DNA of 64,000 bases, taken from assembly GCF_030291135.1 (NCBI RefSeq), contig NZ_CP127409.1, positions 3,224,001 through 3,288,000 on the forward strand, read 5' to 3'. Under the pieces are notes generated by a model. The model worked only from the letters and a program-made list of their open reading frames with translations, was not told the origin of the DNA and made no database searches. This DNA is from Rhodanobacter thiooxydans (lineage in GTDB: Bacteria; Pseudomonadota; Gammaproteobacteria; Xanthomonadales; Rhodanobacteraceae). Every line of letters starts with the position of its first letter. The stretch's first letter is position 1. Shown here piece after piece: positions 39,115 to 48,973 of the stretch. The translations under genes were made by a program, and so were the position numbers.

Positions 39115-39708
39115 TCACCCCAAGTGCATGCCGATCCACTCCCGCGCAAAACTTTGCAGTTCCGGGAAGAACGCCTCGAAGCGCCCCTGCAATTCCACCT
39201 CCCGCTCCTGCAGCACCGGCAACGCCGAGGCCAGCGGATTGGCGCGGCTCAGGCGTTGCCCGATGCCGCCCAGCGCTTCGCCCAGCACGACGTCGTCGGT
39301 GTAAGCGGCCGGCAGGCCGTGCGCCTCCATGTAGCCGCGGAAACGCCGCAACGCCGGCGGCAGCAGCGCATCCTGCCGCCACAGCAGCGCGCGCAGGGCG
39401 AGCGAATACTCTTGCAGCGGCTGCACGCTCCATTGCGGGAAATCCCGCGCCAGGCAGCGGTCGAACCACATGTCCAGCAGGATCCCGGCATAGCGTCGAT
39501 ACGGCGCGGGCAGCAGCGCCCTGGCCGTCAGCACCTCGGGATGGGCGTCGGTGTAGACGTCGATCGCCCGGTGCAGGCGGATACCGGCGATCACCCGCGG
39601 CGGCAGCCGCGCAGCGTCCGGTTGGCCGTGCACGAAGTCGCCCAGCATCCCGCCGAGCTGCAAGGCCTCGTCGTCGCCTGCCAGCAGCGCATGCGCCAGA
39701 TGGTTCAT
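39115..39708 (-). CDS. acpH: ACP phosphodiesterase (AcpH)
   Basis: A 197-residue protein of the AcpH/DUF479 family, which removes the 4'-phosphopantetheine group from acyl carrier protein. The N-terminus MNHLAHALLA, the GMLGDFVHG motif and the IRLHRAIDVYTDAHPE metal-binding segment are intact. Length is normal (E. coli AcpH is 193). ATG 39708 is divergent from the alpha/beta hydrolase gene with only 30 bp between the starts. Confidence 0.92.
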   Translation of the reverse strand: MNHLAHALLAGDDEALQLGGMLGDFVHGQPDAARLPPRVIAGIRLHRAIDVYTDAHPEVLTARALLPAPYRRYAGILLDMWFDRCLARDFPQWSVQPLQEYSLALRALLWRQDALLPPALRRFRGYMEAHGLPAAYTDDVVLGEALGGIGQRLSRANPLASALPVLQEREVELQGRFEAFFPELQSFAREWIGMHLG

Positions 39709-39738
39709 CCGGACCGCCCGGCGGTTATCATCACGTGC

Positions 39739-40428
39739 ATGACGCCCACCGAGCTCCCCGCCGCGCCTGCCGGCTTTCCGGATGTCGCCGCCAGTTTCAT
39801 GCTCGACGGCCCCGCCGGCAAGCTCGAAACCATCAGTGACGTCGCCGAAGCGGCCTGCGCGCGCTGCGGCGTGGCGGTGATCTGCCATCCGCTGACGATC
39901 GAGGGCGGCAGCATGCACAACAAGGTGGTGACAATGGCCGAGCGGGCGCTGCGCGAATCCGGCCTGGATACGGTGCGTTTCAATTTCCGCGGCGCCGGCA
40001 ATTCGCAGGGCGACTACGACCAGGGCCACGGCGAAGGCGACGACCTCGCCACCGTGGTCGCCTGGGCGCGCCGCATGCGCCCGCACGACGCGTTGTGGCT
40101 GGCCGGCTTCTCGTTCGGCAGCTACGTGAGCATCGCCAACGCAGTGCGCCTGCGCGCCGATGCGTTGATCAGCATCGCACCGCCGGTCGGACGCTGGCCG
40201 TTCGACGCGGTCGCGCTGCCGCGCTGCCCGTGGCTGATCGTGCAGGGCGAGGCCGACGAGATCGTCGAGCCGCAGGCGGTGTTCGACTGGGTCGAGACAC
40301 TGGAGCCCCGGCCCGAGCTGGTGCGCATGCCCGAGACCAGCCACTTCTTCCACCGCCGGCTGATGGACCTGCGCGGCGCGATCAAGCATGCGGTGCATGG
40401 CTGGTTGCCGCCGAAGCGGCATGCCTGA
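39739..40428 (+). CDS. Alpha/beta hydrolase (COG2945-like)
   Basis: A 229-residue cytoplasmic hydrolase. It shows the oxyanion segment HPLTIEGGSMHNKVV, RFNFRGAGNSQG, a nucleophile elbow GFSFGSY, an acidic residue in QGEADEIV, and the His in PETSHFFHRRL. This is the YqiA/COG2945 type of small alpha/beta hydrolase with unknown substrate. It is followed after 38 bp by zapE on the same strand, so co-transcription is likely. Confidence 0.9.
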   Translation: MTPTELPAAPAGFPDVAASFMLDGPAGKLETISDVAEAACARCGVAVICHPLTIEGGSMHNKVVTMAERALRESGLDTVRFNFRGAGNSQGDYDQGHGEGDDLATVVAWARRMRPHDALWLAGFSFGSYVSIANAVRLRADALISIAPPVGRWPFDAVALPRCPWLIVQGEADEIVEPQAVFDWVETLEPRPELVRMPETSHFFHRRLMDLRGAIKHAVHGWLPPKRHA

Positions 40429-40466
40429 CGCGCGCCGACCATCCCCTGCCAAGACCTGTCCGTTCC

Positions 40467-41585
40467 ATGAGTGAACTCCCCTCGCTGGCGCCCACTGCGC
40501 GCTATCTCGAAGGCGTCGCCGCGCACCGCTGGGAGTCCGACCCGACCCAGCTGGCGCTGCTGCCGGAATTCGACCGCATGCACGCCGCGCTGTGCGCCGA
40601 ACCGGCCAGCGGCAACGGCCTGCTCGGCCGGCTGAAATCCCTGCTCGGCAACGACCCGCCCGAAGCGGTGCCGGGGCTGTACCTGTGGGGTACGGTCGGT
40701 CGCGGCAAGACCTTCCTGATGGATCTGTTCGCCGCCAGCTTGCCGCACGGCGTGGTGCTGCGCCGGCACTTCCACCGTTTCATGGGCGAGGTGCACGAGC
40801 ACCTGCGCACGCTGGGTGAGCGGCAGAACCCGCTGACCGAGGTCGCCGCCGACCTCGCCGCGCGCTGCCGCGTGCTGTGCCTGGACGAGTTCCTGGTCAA
40901 CGACATCGGCGACGCGATGATCCTGTCGGGCCTGCTCGACGCACTGTTCGCGCGCGGCGTGAGCCTGGTCACCACCTCCAACACCGCGCCGGCGAACCTG
41001 TACCAGGGCGGCCTGCAGCGCGTGCGTTTCCTGCCCGCGATCGCGCTGATCGAACGGCACTGCCACGTGGTCGAGATGGCCTCCGCGCACGACTGGCGCC
41101 TGCGCGCGCTGACCCGGGCTTCGGTCTATCTCACCCCGCCCGGCGCCGAGGCGCACCGCGCGCTGGAGCGCATCTTCGCCAGCCAGGCCCGCGGCGCCGT
41201 GCAGGAAAACGGCAACCTGCACGTCAACGGCCGCGACATTCCGTTCGTCAGGCGCGACGACGACATCGTCTGGTTCGAGTTCGCCGCGCTGTGCGAAGGC
41301 CCGCGCGCAGTGGCCGACTACATCGCACTGGCCAAGGCCGGGCCGACCGTGATCGTCGCCAACGTGCCGCAATTCACCGTCTACAGCGAGGACGCGGCGA
41401 AGCGCTTCGTGCAATTGGTGGACGAGTTCTACGACCGCCACGTCAAGCTGGTGCTGTCTGCCGCCGCGCCGATCACCGAGCTGTACGACGGCGAACGCCT
41501 GCGCGCCGAATTCGGCCGCACCGAGTCGCGCCTGATCGAGATGCAGAGCGAGGAATACCTGGCACTGGAGCACCGGCCCGAGTGA
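40467..41585 (+). CDS. zapE: Cell-division ATPase ZapE (AFG1 family)
   Basis: A 372-residue AFG1-like ATPase. Walker A is GTVGRGKT (about 75-82) and Walker B VLCLDEF. The FHRFMGEVH, TSNTAPANLY and GLQRVRFLPAI motifs are characteristic. ZapE interacts with the FtsZ ring in E. coli and supports division under heat or low-oxygen stress. The start ATG 40467 gives the family N-terminus (MSELPSLAPTARY). Confidence 0.94.
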   Translation: MSELPSLAPTARYLEGVAAHRWESDPTQLALLPEFDRMHAALCAEPASGNGLLGRLKSLLGNDPPEAVPGLYLWGTVGRGKTFLMDLFAASLPHGVVLRRHFHRFMGEVHEHLRTLGERQNPLTEVAADLAARCRVLCLDEFLVNDIGDAMILSGLLDALFARGVSLVTTSNTAPANLYQGGLQRVRFLPAIALIERHCHVVEMASAHDWRLRALTRASVYLTPPGAEAHRALERIFASQARGAVQENGNLHVNGRDIPFVRRDDDIVWFEFAALCEGPRAVADYIALAKAGPTVIVANVPQFTVYSEDAAKRFVQLVDEFYDRHVKLVLSAAAPITELYDGERLRAEFGRTESRLIEMQSEEYLALEHRPE

Positions 41586-41669
41586 TCCGCCGCCGGCGCA
41601 TTGCTCCCCCGCCATCGCCGCAGTAGCCTGCAACCGCTGACAGCACGCTGTCGCGCACGGGAGGGGACG

Positions 41670-43490
41670 ATGAAGATGACGCAGGGATCGCTCGCGGATT
41701 TCCACGCGGGCGCCGGCATCGCGCGGCCAGCCGGCGACGCCGCGGACGAAGCGCATGCCCTGCCCGGTTTCGACGCCGTGTCGCGGCTGGCGGCCACCAC
41801 GCTGGGCACGCCGCTGGTGGCGCTGCTGCTGGCCGACGGCAGTGCATTCTGGTACACGCCGCCCGGCCACAGCGACCCGATCCGGCTGGACGGCATGCTG
41901 CTGGCCGCCTGCCGGCAGGCCACCCGCCGCGGCGTCGCCGAGGTGGTGCCCGACGCGCGCAGCGACGCGCGTTTCCTGCCGGCCGACGCCGACCCGGCGC
42001 ACGCCGCCATCGGCTTCTTCGCCTGCGAGCCGGTGTTCGCTCTGGACGGCCAGTTGCTGGGCGGGCTGTTTGCCGTGGACCGGCGCCCGCATCCCCCGCT
42101 CCACGCCGGCGAACGCAGCGCGCTGCGCGACGCCGCCTCGCTGGCCGGTACTGGCGCCGCGCTGCGCCACTACCTCGACCGCACCGACCCGGCGACCGGG
42201 CTGCCGCACCGCAATGCGTTCTTCGCCGACCTGCACGCGCACCTGCCCGGCGCGGACGATACCGCCTGGCTGCTCGCCGTCGAGGTGGCCCCGGTGGCGC
42301 GCTTCAACGCCTTCGTGCGGGCCATGGGACACAGCTACGCCGACGCGCTGATGCACGCGGTGGCGGCGCGGGTGCAGGCGTGGATGACGCCTGGCATGCA
42401 GCTCTACCAGGTCGGCACGGCGCGCCTGGCGCTCCTGCCGGCGCACCCGTACGACGAGCTGCTGCCCGCGCGCCTGGACGAATTCGTGGCCTTGCTGCGC
42501 GAGCCGATCGACTGCCTCGGCGTGCCGCTCACCCTGCAGCCCGGCGTGGGCCTGCTCAAGGTCGAGGCGCACGAACTGCGCGGCGGCGACCCGCTGCGGC
42601 GCGTGATGAACGCCGCCCACGTCGCGCAGGACAGCGTGCGCGGCTGGGCCGTGTACGACCGCGCGCAGGACGAACGGCAGCGGCAGGATTTCTTCCTGGT
42701 CACCGAGCTGGCCGCCGCGCTGTCCGAACGCACCGAGCTGGAACTGCACTACCAGCCGCGCGTGCAGCTGGCCAGCGGCCGCTGCGTGGCGCTGGAAGCG
42801 CTGGCGCGCTGGCGCCACCCCACCCTGGGCGCGGTACCGCCCGGCGTGTTCGTGCCGCTGGCCGAGCAGGCCGGGCTGATGCGTTCGCTGACCGACTGGG
42901 TGCTCGACCACGGCCTGGCGCAACTGGCCGCGTGGTTGCGCGACGGGCTCGACGTGCAGCTGTCGCTGAACGTGTCCAGCGCCGACCTCGACGCCACGCT
43001 GGAGACGCGCCTGACCGCCGCGGCGCTTCGGCACGCGGTGCCGCTGACGCGACTGGAACTGGAGTTCACCGAAAGCACGGCCATGCGCCACAGCGACGCC
43101 AACCGCTGCCACCTGGCCGCGCTGCGCGAGGCCGGCGTAGGCATCGCCATCGACGATTTCGGCATCGGCTACAGCAACCTCGACGCGCTGCGCCAGATGC
43201 CGGCCAGCTGCGTGAAGATCGACAAGTCACTGGTATGTGGGCTCGACACCAGCCGGCACGACGCGGCGGTGGTGCGTTCGATGGTGGCGCTGGCCCACGA
43301 ACTGGGTTTCCGCGTGGTGATGGAAGGGGTGGAAACCGCGCACGTGCTGGAGGCCGTGCGCGACATGGCCTGCGACGAAGTGCAGGGCTTCCACATCGCC
43401 CACCCGCTGCCGGCGGCGGACGTGGCCGGCTGGCTGCGTCGGCATGCATCTGCCACGCCGGCGCAGCCGGCGGATCGCCCGCACGACTGA
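41670..43490 (+). CDS. GAF - degenerate GGDEF - EAL phosphodiesterase
   Basis: A 606-residue soluble protein with an N-terminal GAF-like sensor (about 30-175), a GGDEF-fold domain whose active site is lost (around residues 248-258 the text is VGTARLALL instead of GGDEF), and a complete EAL domain: EAL at 376-378, LNVSS, EFTEST, DDFGIGYSN, KIDKSL, MEGVE and VQGF. It is predicted to degrade c-di-GMP, with the inactive GGDEF perhaps acting as a GTP-sensing allosteric module as in some composite proteins. ATG 41670 has GAGGGG upstream; an earlier ATG at 41601 would add a non-conserved stretch. Confidence 0.92.
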   Translation: MKMTQGSLADFHAGAGIARPAGDAADEAHALPGFDAVSRLAATTLGTPLVALLLADGSAFWYTPPGHSDPIRLDGMLLAACRQATRRGVAEVVPDARSDARFLPADADPAHAAIGFFACEPVFALDGQLLGGLFAVDRRPHPPLHAGERSALRDAASLAGTGAALRHYLDRTDPATGLPHRNAFFADLHAHLPGADDTAWLLAVEVAPVARFNAFVRAMGHSYADALMHAVAARVQAWMTPGMQLYQVGTARLALLPAHPYDELLPARLDEFVALLREPIDCLGVPLTLQPGVGLLKVEAHELRGGDPLRRVMNAAHVAQDSVRGWAVYDRAQDERQRQDFFLVTELAAALSERTELELHYQPRVQLASGRCVALEALARWRHPTLGAVPPGVFVPLAEQAGLMRSLTDWVLDHGLAQLAAWLRDGLDVQLSLNVSSADLDATLETRLTAAALRHAVPLTRLELEFTESTAMRHSDANRCHLAALREAGVGIAIDDFGIGYSNLDALRQMPASCVKIDKSLVCGLDTSRHDAAVVRSMVALAHELGFRVVMEGVETAHVLEAVRDMACDEVQGFHIAHPLPAADVAGWLRRHASATPAQPADRPHD

Positions 43491-43584
43491 AGCGCCGCGG
43501 CCCCGCCCGCATCACACGGCGATCGTGCCGGGCCGGCGTGGTGGTGGCGAGTTACCATCGGCTTTCCCCGCCCCGGAGACGCCC

Positions 43585-44889
43585 ATGTACCGTACCGCCC
43601 TCGCCCTGGCACTGGCCGCTGCCACCATCGCACCGTTGCACGCCGCCGACGCCTCCGCCGCGCAGGCGTTGGCGCAGCAGGCCCTGCCGCAGGCCATCGC
43701 ATGGCGGCACGACATCCACCAGCATCCCGAACTGGGCAATCGTGAGGTACGCACCTCGGCGCTGGTCGCGCGGGAACTGAAGCGGCTGGGGCTGGAGGTG
43801 CACACCGGCATCGCGCACACCGGCGTGGTCGGCCTGCTGAAGGGCGACCTGCCCGGGCCGCGGCTGGCGCTCCGCGCCGACATGGATGCGCTGCCGGTGA
43901 CCGAGGAAGTGAACCTGCCGTTCGCCTCGAAGGCGAAGGGCGAGTACCGCGGCAAGACCGTCGGGGTGATGCATGCCTGCGGCCACGACGCGCATACCGC
44001 CATGCTGCTGGGCATGGCGCAGGCGCTGGCCGGGATGAAGAAGCAGTTGCACGGCTCGGTGCTGTTCGTGTTCCAGCCGGCCGAGGAAGGCGCGCCGGCG
44101 GGTGAGGAAGGCGGCGCTGCGCTGATGCTGAAGGAGGGCCTGTTCCGGCAGTTCAAGCCGGACGCGATGTTCGGCATGCACGTGGTCAGCGCGCTCAACG
44201 TGGGCACGGTAGCGGTGCGGCCAGGGCCGACGATGGCCGGCTCGGACTGGTTCCGCATGGTGGTGCACGGCCGCCAGACCCACGGCGCGATGCCGTGGAA
44301 CGGGGTCGACCCGATCGTCACCGCCGCCGAGATCATCAGCACCGCGCAGACCATCGTCAGCCGCAAGCTGGACATCGGCACGCTGCCGGCGGTGCTCAGC
44401 TTCGGCATCGTCGAGGGCGGCTCGCGCTACAACATCGTGCCGGACAAGGTGGAGCTGCAAGGCACCCTGCGCACGTTCGACGCCGGCATGCGCCAGCAGG
44501 CGATCGACAACCTGAAAAGCATCGCCGAACACGTCGCCGCGGCGAACGGCGCCACCGTGGAGGAACAGATCCCGGTCGGCGACAGCACCCCGGTGCTGGT
44601 CAACGACCCCGCGCTGGCCGCAAGGGTGAAAGCCAGCATCGCCACCGCGATCGGCGCCGGGCACGTGATCGAGGCGAAGCCGTGGATGGCCTCGGAGGAC
44701 TTCGCCTACTTCGCGCAGGAAGTGCCGAGCGTGTATTTCTTCGTCGGCGCCACGCCAGCCGGCCAGGACGCCTCGAAAGCGCCGGCCAACCACTCGCCGA
44801 AATTCTTCCTCGACGAGGGCGCGCTGAAGATCGGCATGGCCTCGATGCTGCAGGCCAGCCTGGATTACCTCGGCACGCCCAGGTCCTGA
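43585..44889 (+). CDS. Exported M20 family amidohydrolase
   Basis: A 434-residue metallopeptidase/amidohydrolase of the M20D (hippurate or indole-acetyl-amino-acid hydrolase) group with a Sec signal (MYRTALALALAAATIAPLHA). Metal ligands are visible in HACGHDAHT and QPAEEG, with the acidic ADMDALPV motif, and the dimerisation domain contains HGAMPWNGVDP. It hydrolyses amide bonds of N-acyl amino acids or peptides, in this case probably in the periplasm. GGAG lies seven bases before ATG 43585. Confidence 0.93.
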   Translation: MYRTALALALAAATIAPLHAADASAAQALAQQALPQAIAWRHDIHQHPELGNREVRTSALVARELKRLGLEVHTGIAHTGVVGLLKGDLPGPRLALRADMDALPVTEEVNLPFASKAKGEYRGKTVGVMHACGHDAHTAMLLGMAQALAGMKKQLHGSVLFVFQPAEEGAPAGEEGGAALMLKEGLFRQFKPDAMFGMHVVSALNVGTVAVRPGPTMAGSDWFRMVVHGRQTHGAMPWNGVDPIVTAAEIISTAQTIVSRKLDIGTLPAVLSFGIVEGGSRYNIVPDKVELQGTLRTFDAGMRQQAIDNLKSIAEHVAAANGATVEEQIPVGDSTPVLVNDPALAARVKASIATAIGAGHVIEAKPWMASEDFAYFAQEVPSVYFFVGATPAGQDASKAPANHSPKFFLDEGALKIGMASMLQASLDYLGTPRS

Positions 44890-44919
44890 CGGCGGCAGCC
44901 CGGGGATGCGAAGGCGCCG

Positions 44920-45471
44920 CTACGCCGCGGTCGTGCCGGACTGCTGCATCCGCTGGAAGCGGCGATGGTGGACCAGCAGGCCGCTGAAGTAGGCAATGTA
45001 GTAGCCGACCAGCAGGCCGATCACCAGCATGGTCAGCGGGCTGGCGGCGTAAGCCATCGGCGGCATCGCGCCGGGCGCGGCCGGCACCTGCTGCATCTGC
45101 GGCCACGCCACCAGCATCCGCCAGGCCAGCCGGCCCAGCAGCAGCGCGGTCAGCAGCGCGCCGATCCACGGGTTCGGCACGTAGCAGTCGCCCTTGACCG
45201 GATCGACCTCGAAGCGGGTCAGGCGCAGCCCGAGCAGGCCCAACGCAGCGCCGAGCAGCACGCCGCCGGCGAGGCCCTCGGCCAGCGCAATGTGGTGGAG
45301 CCCGCCGAGCGCGAGCACACCGCCGAGGACCGCGAACATCACGATGCGGAAGATCATCCGCTTGCGCCGGATCGGCTGGCGGCCGAACTGCCGGCTCACC
45401 CGCCGCCACACCATCCAGGCCAGCAGCGGCAGCATCACGAGATATTGGGTCAGGTGGGCGGGCATGGGCAT
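44920..45471 (-). CDS. Membrane protein, CcdC/DUF1453-like
   Basis: A 183-residue protein with five likely TM segments (about 8-20, 43-60, 66-82, 103-120 and 145-165) and a basic cytoplasmic loop (RRKRMIFR). The pattern resembles the CcdC/DUF1453 membrane family, whose function is unknown; this match is from memory of the family's hydrophobic pattern, not a search. Starts at 45471 or 45465 are both possible. It lies downstream of gpmA on the same strand. Confidence 0.7.
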   Translation of the reverse strand: MPMPAHLTQYLVMLPLLAWMVWRRVSRQFGRQPIRRKRMIFRIVMFAVLGGVLALGGLHHIALAEGLAGGVLLGAALGLLGLRLTRFEVDPVKGDCYVPNPWIGALLTALLLGRLAWRMLVAWPQMQQVPAAPGAMPPMAYAASPLTMLVIGLLVGYYIAYFSGLLVHHRRFQRMQQSGTTAA

Positions 45472-45565
45472 CTCACCGGGTGGATGGTGCCCAGCATAGT
45501 CGGCCGCGAAATGGCTGACGACTGACGTTTGTCACCCTTCGCCCGTGCGGCAGCAGCGCGGCGTG

Positions 45566-46309
45566 CTACTTCGCCTTGCCCTGGTTCGCCACCGCGGCCA
45601 TCTTCGCCGCGATCGCGTCGGCATCGCCGAGGTAGTAATGGCGCAGCGGCTTCAGTTCGTCGTCGAACTCGTACACCAGCGGCACGCCGTTGGGGATGTT
45701 CAGCTCCACGATCGCTTCGTCGGAAATGCCGTCCAGGTACTTCACCAGCGCGCGCAGCGAATTGCCGTGCGCGGCGACCAGCACGCGCTGGCCGGAGCGG
45801 ATCGCCGGCGCCAGCACTTCGTGCCAGTACGGCAGCACCCGGGCCACGGTGTCCTTCAGGCATTCGGTGTCAGGGATGTCCTTCGAGTCGAGCGCCGCGT
45901 AGCGCGGGTCGTGCACCGACTCGTTGGCGGCACGCTCCAGCGGCGGCGGCGGGATGTCGTAGCTGCGCCGCCAGACCTTCACCTGGTCCTCGCCGTACTT
46001 CGCCGCGGTCTCGGCCTTGTTCAGGCCGGTGAGGCCGCCGTAGTGGCGCTCGTTGAGGCGCCAGTCGGTGAGCACCGGGATCCACATCAGGTCCATCGCG
46101 TCCTGCACGCCCCACAGCGTGCGCACCGCGCGCTTGAGCACCGAGGTGTGCGCCACGTCGAACGTGTAACCGCCCTCGCGCAGCAGGCGACCGGCCTCGC
46201 ACGCCTCGGCCATGCCCTGTTCGGTGAGGTCGACGTCGGCCCAGCCGCTGAAACGGTTGTCGAGGTTCCACTGCGATTGGCCGTGGCGGATCAGGACGAG
46301 CTTGTGCAT
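45566..46309 (-). CDS. gpmA: 2,3-bisphosphoglycerate-dependent phosphoglycerate mutase
   Basis: A 247-residue glycolytic enzyme that interconverts 3- and 2-phosphoglycerate. The catalytic His9 is in IRHGQSQWN, the second His in [14 protein letters not shown], and the conserved [11 protein letters not shown] and [12 protein letters not shown]-type motifs are intact. ATG 46309 starts [10 protein letters not shown] like the family; a TTG four codons upstream is unlikely. Confidence 0.96.
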   Translation of the reverse strand: MHKLVLIRHGQSQWNLDNRFSGWADVDLTEQGMAEACEAGRLLREGGYTFDVAHTSVLKRAVRTLWGVQDAMDLMWIPVLTDWRLNERHYGGLTGLNKAETAAKYGEDQVKVWRRSYDIPPPPLERAANESVHDPRYAALDSKDIPDTECLKDTVARVLPYWHEVLAPAIRSGQRVLVAAHGNSLRALVKYLDGISDEAIVELNIPNGVPLVYEFDDELKPLRHYYLGDADAIAAKMAAVANQGKAK

Positions 46310-46463
46310 GGGAGCGCCCAACAGTGATGAGTAAACCGGGAATGGTGCAGTCCGGCCCCGGCAGCGTCAAATGCGGCCCCTGCCACAGGTCATGCCCAAC
46401 CCTTGGCCCGGTGGCTGCATCCTAGTGCTTACACACATCCACTGAAGACTCAAGGAGACTGCC

Positions 46464-47135
46464 ATGCGTCGATTCCCGACGATCCTCATCCTGGCCGCGC
46501 TGGCGCTGGGCCTGGGCTTGCCGCCGCTGGCCAGTGCGCGTGACAACGACATCAGCAAAGTCAACGGTTCGGTGCAGGTCGAAGCCGGCCAACAGGTCGG
46601 CGACGTCAGCACGGTCAACGGTGCAGTGCACATCGCCGGCGGCGCCAGCGTGCACGAGGCCAGCACCGTCAACGGCGAGGTCGAGCTGGGCGACAAGGCG
46701 CAGGCGACCGAACTGGGCACGGTCAACGGCGCGATCAGCCTGGGCCGCGCCAGCCGGGTCAGCGGCAAGGTGAACGCGGTCAACGGCAGCATCCACCTGG
46801 CCCCGGGCGCCGAGATCGGCGGCCGGGTCGAGAACGTCAACGGCGCCATCGTGCTGGACGACGCCCACGTCGCCGGCGGCATCGGTACGGTGAGCGGCGA
46901 CGTCACGGTGGGCGCCAACTCGCGCGTCGAGGGCGGCATCCTGGTCGACAAGCCGAACAACGGCTGGTTCCACTGGGGCAGCGAGCGCAAGCCGACCATC
47001 GTGATCGGCCCGCACGCCGTGGTGCAGGGCACGCTGGAGTTCCGCCGCGAGGTGGTACTGAAGGTCAGCGACAGCGCGCAGATCGGCCCGGTCAAGGGCG
47101 CCACGCCGGAGAAGTTCAGTGGCGCCACGCCGTAA
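46464..47135 (+). CDS. Exported protein with VNG repeats (beta-solenoid-like)
   Basis: A 223-residue protein with a Sec signal (cleavage near ASA-R, about residue 25). The mature part is built from repeats of about 18-21 residues, each containing S/TVNG or NVNG (for example KVNGSVQVEAGQQVGDVS, then STVNGAVHIAGG, STVNGEVELG, GTVNGAISLG, AVNGSIHLAPG, NVNGAIVLDD). Regular hydrophobic strands with a turn suggest a right-handed beta-solenoid of the bactofilin/DUF4097-like type. It probably forms a cell-surface or periplasmic scaffold. A good AAGGAG lies six bases upstream of ATG 46464. It is divergent from gpmA. Confidence 0.8.
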   Translation: MRRFPTILILAALALGLGLPPLASARDNDISKVNGSVQVEAGQQVGDVSTVNGAVHIAGGASVHEASTVNGEVELGDKAQATELGTVNGAISLGRASRVSGKVNAVNGSIHLAPGAEIGGRVENVNGAIVLDDAHVAGGIGTVSGDVTVGANSRVEGGILVDKPNNGWFHWGSERKPTIVIGPHAVVQGTLEFRREVVLKVSDSAQIGPVKGATPEKFSGATP

Positions 47136-47144
47136 AGCCGGTGC

Positions 47145-48077
<933 letters not shown>

Positions 48078-48146
48078 TTAGCAAGCTGCCGACACCCGCT
48101 CCTGCGGCGCCACGCCGCGCCGGGCTGAGCCAGATCAGCTGGCAGT

Positions 48147-48851
48147 TCAGCTGATCCGCGCCACCATCCGCCGATGCCCGATCAGCTGCGCCCAGCGCAG
48201 GCCCAGGTCGATCCACATCAGGTAACTGGCCTCGAGCAGCAACAGGCCGAGGTAGCGGCCCTGCCGCGGCAACGCCGGCTCGGCGGCGACCGGGGTACCG
48301 TCGAAACCGAGCCGACGCGCCAGCAGCAGGCAGCGCGCCAGGTGATAGCGGCTGGTCACCAGCGCCACCGGCGGCAGCCCGGCATCGCCGGCCTCGGTCA
48401 GCAGCAGGCGGCGCGCGTGGCGCAGGTTCTCCAGCGAGTCGACCGACTCCTGTTCCAGCTCCACCTGCACCTCGCCGGGCAGTCCGTGCAACCGCAGCCA
48501 GGCATGGCCGGCAGCGGCTTCGCTGCACTGGCCGCCGCTGCAGCCGCCGAGCAGCAGCAGGTGGCCGGTCTGTCGCTGTTCGGCCAGTGTCAGTGCACGG
48601 CGCAGGCGCTGCTGGTAGTCGTGCTCGGGCGCATCGCGCACGAGCCGGCGGCCGAACACCAGCGTCACCATCCGCCGCGGCGGCGCCAGCGGGCTGCGCA
48701 GGGCGATGCGGCAGACGTGGATCAGGTAACCCAGCCAGACCAGGCCCGCACTGAGCACCAGCGCCAGCATGGTCACCAGCGCGGCTTGCTGCACGTCGCG
48801 GTCACGCAGGTAGCGCCAGGGGTTGCGTGGTGGAGACGGATTCGGCAACAC
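48147..48851 (-). CDS. YdcF/DUF218-like membrane protein
   Basis: A protein of about 234 residues with an N-terminal TM helix (LVTMLALVLSAGLVWLGYLI) followed by a DUF218 domain: VFGRRLVRD, LLLLGGCSGGQCSEA and VTSRYHLARCLLLA. YdcF-like proteins are linked to envelope or SAM-binding roles, but no precise function is established. The start is uncertain: GTG 48851 is chosen because earlier codons would overlap the divergent ketosynthase gene and are Arg/Ala-rich. Its location next to the pigment cluster may be incidental. Confidence 0.75.
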   Translation of the reverse strand: MLPNPSPPRNPWRYLRDRDVQQAALVTMLALVLSAGLVWLGYLIHVCRIALRSPLAPPRRMVTLVFGRRLVRDAPEHDYQQRLRRALTLAEQRQTGHLLLLGGCSGGQCSEAAAGHAWLRLHGLPGEVQVELEQESVDSLENLRHARRLLLTEAGDAGLPPVALVTSRYHLARCLLLARRLGFDGTPVAAEPALPRQGRYLGLLLLEASYLMWIDLGLRWAQLIGHRRMVARIS

Positions 48852-48973
48852 GGGGAAGTGCGGAGCGGGGATGCGCCAGCATAGCCGCAGCGCGCTGCCC
48901 GCGCCCGTTCGGTGGCTGAACGCCCGCCCCGCGCAGGCTAGGCATCCGCGGGGGTGCCGGCTACGCTTTCCTG

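Noticed and set aside
40122-43112. Leftward open frame of about 1000 codons opposite the hydrolase, zapE and the EAL protein
   Set aside because: Low-complexity antisense translation; all three plus-strand proteins have catalytic motifs.
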